In this document: piece by piece, positions 6,880 through 7,232 of the stretch
How positions within the stretch are numbered: the stretch's first letter is position 1
How the letters are laid out: each line of letters begins with the position of its first letter
Assembly: GCA_964420395.1 (NCBI GenBank)
Contig: CAYQTJ010000153.1
Coordinates: 1 to 7,232 of the forward strand
Length of the DNA: 7,232 nt
From: CAVSZB01 sp964420395
GTDB lineage: Bacteria > Krumholzibacteriota > Krumholzibacteriia > LZORAL124-64-63
Direction: 5' to 3'
Notes under the pieces: model-generated
Seen by the model: only the letters and a program-made list of their open reading frames with translations
Database searches by the model: none
Told to the model about the DNA's origin: nothing
Translations under genes and position numbers: made by a program

Positions 6880-7232
6880 GGCTGCTGCGCACCGGGGGAG
6901 AGGTGCTCGCGGCGCGCGCCGCGCAGGTCGTGGCGGGGGCGGCCGTGGGGCTGGTGGTGGCGCGGGCGCTCGGCCCGGCGGCGCAGGGGCACTACAGCCT
7001 GACGATCGCCGTGATGACCTTCGCCGGCGCGCTCCTCAACGGCGGCGTCGGCCTCTCCGCGGTGCCGCCCCTGCGGCGCGGGGAACTGCCGCTGTCGCGG
7101 GTGCTGCGCGCGCAGGGGGCGTGGCTCGCGCTCGCCGGCGCCGTCCTGCTCGCCGCCGGCGCCGTCGCGACGGCCGGTCCGGCGGCGGCCTGGACCGCGG
7201 CGCACCTCGGCTGGACCGGCGCCGTGGCGGCC
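6876..7232 (+). CDS. Wzx-type polysaccharide flippase (MOP superfamily), N-terminal part (partial)
   Basis: 119 codons from GTG 6876 run in frame off the window end. The start overlaps the previous stop as GTGA, with GGAG at 6867-6870 five bases upstream. The first helix ends in the motif VVARALGPAAQGHYSL (about residues 28-43), which closely follows the (L)xxRxLGPexxGxYsl signature at the end of helix 1 of Wzx/RfbX/MurJ-like polysaccharide transporters. A second helix (IAVMTFAGALLNGGVGLSAV, about 45-64) follows, with a loop containing RRGELPLSRVLRAQ and a third hydrophobic segment (about 82-102). The full protein would normally have 12-14 helices and about 420-500 residues. It should flip undecaprenyl-diphosphate-linked oligosaccharide to the periplasmic face, the export step for the sugar made by the upstream genes. 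An O-antigen ligase or other MOP transporter is less likely given the helix-1 motif. Confidence 0.85.
   Translation, partial: MRLLRTGGEVLAARAAQVVAGAAVGLVVARALGPAAQGHYSLTIAVMTFAGALLNGGVGLSAVPPLRRGELPLSRVLRAQGAWLALAGAVLLAAGAVATAGPAAAWTAAHLGWTGAVAA

Overview
This window is very GC-rich (roughly three quarters G+C by eye). It reads almost entirely on the + strand as part of a cell-surface polysaccharide locus. The organism cannot be named. The base composition, plus an exported beta-propeller protein ending in a YPNPF...W-DGRN...SGLY domain (FlgD-Ig / type IX sorting-domain style), suggests a high-GC relative of the Fibrobacteres-Chlorobi-Bacteroidetes group, such as an Eisenbacteria-, Krumholzibacteriota-, Latescibacterota- or Gemmatimonadota-like lineage. 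That placement is inference.

Layout. (1) Bases 2-598 are the 3' end of a gene that begins outside the window. Its product has a last membrane helix and a degenerate Rossmann (CoA-binding-like) domain, as in polyprenyl-phosphate sugar-1-phosphate transferases, but it stops where the catalytic domain should begin. (2) A 70-base gap carries a plausible sigma70-type promoter overlapping the stop codon of gene 1. (3) Bases 669-3125 encode an 818-residue secreted protein with repeated propeller blades and a C-terminal sorting-like domain, an architecture like that of the type IX secretion component PorZ. (4) Bases 3147-4622 encode a nucleotide-sugar 4,6-dehydratase of the CapD/FlaA1/PglF long family that lacks the usual N-terminal membrane helices. 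(5) Bases 4619-5797 encode a DegT/ArnB-type PLP sugar aminotransferase. (6) Bases 5797-6879 encode a FemAB/GNAT-fold acyl- or aminoacyltransferase. (7) Bases 6876-7232 are the start of a Wzx-type flippase that runs off the window.

Genes 3-7 look like one transcription unit: a 21-base gap, then ATGA, TGATG and GTGA overlaps. The expected chemistry is NDP-sugar to 4-keto-6-deoxy sugar (dehydratase), then 4-amino-4,6-dideoxy sugar (aminotransferase). The amine may then be acylated or aminoacylated (FemAB-like protein), and the lipid-linked product moved across the inner membrane (flippase). The most interesting point is that a PorZ-like exported protein heads this amino-sugar operon. In Porphyromonas, PorZ presents an amino-sugar-containing LPS to the type IX sortase, so the locus could couple synthesis of an anchoring glycan to its surface receptor. 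This is a hypothesis. No RNA genes, CRISPR arrays, insertion sequences or convincing terminators were seen.
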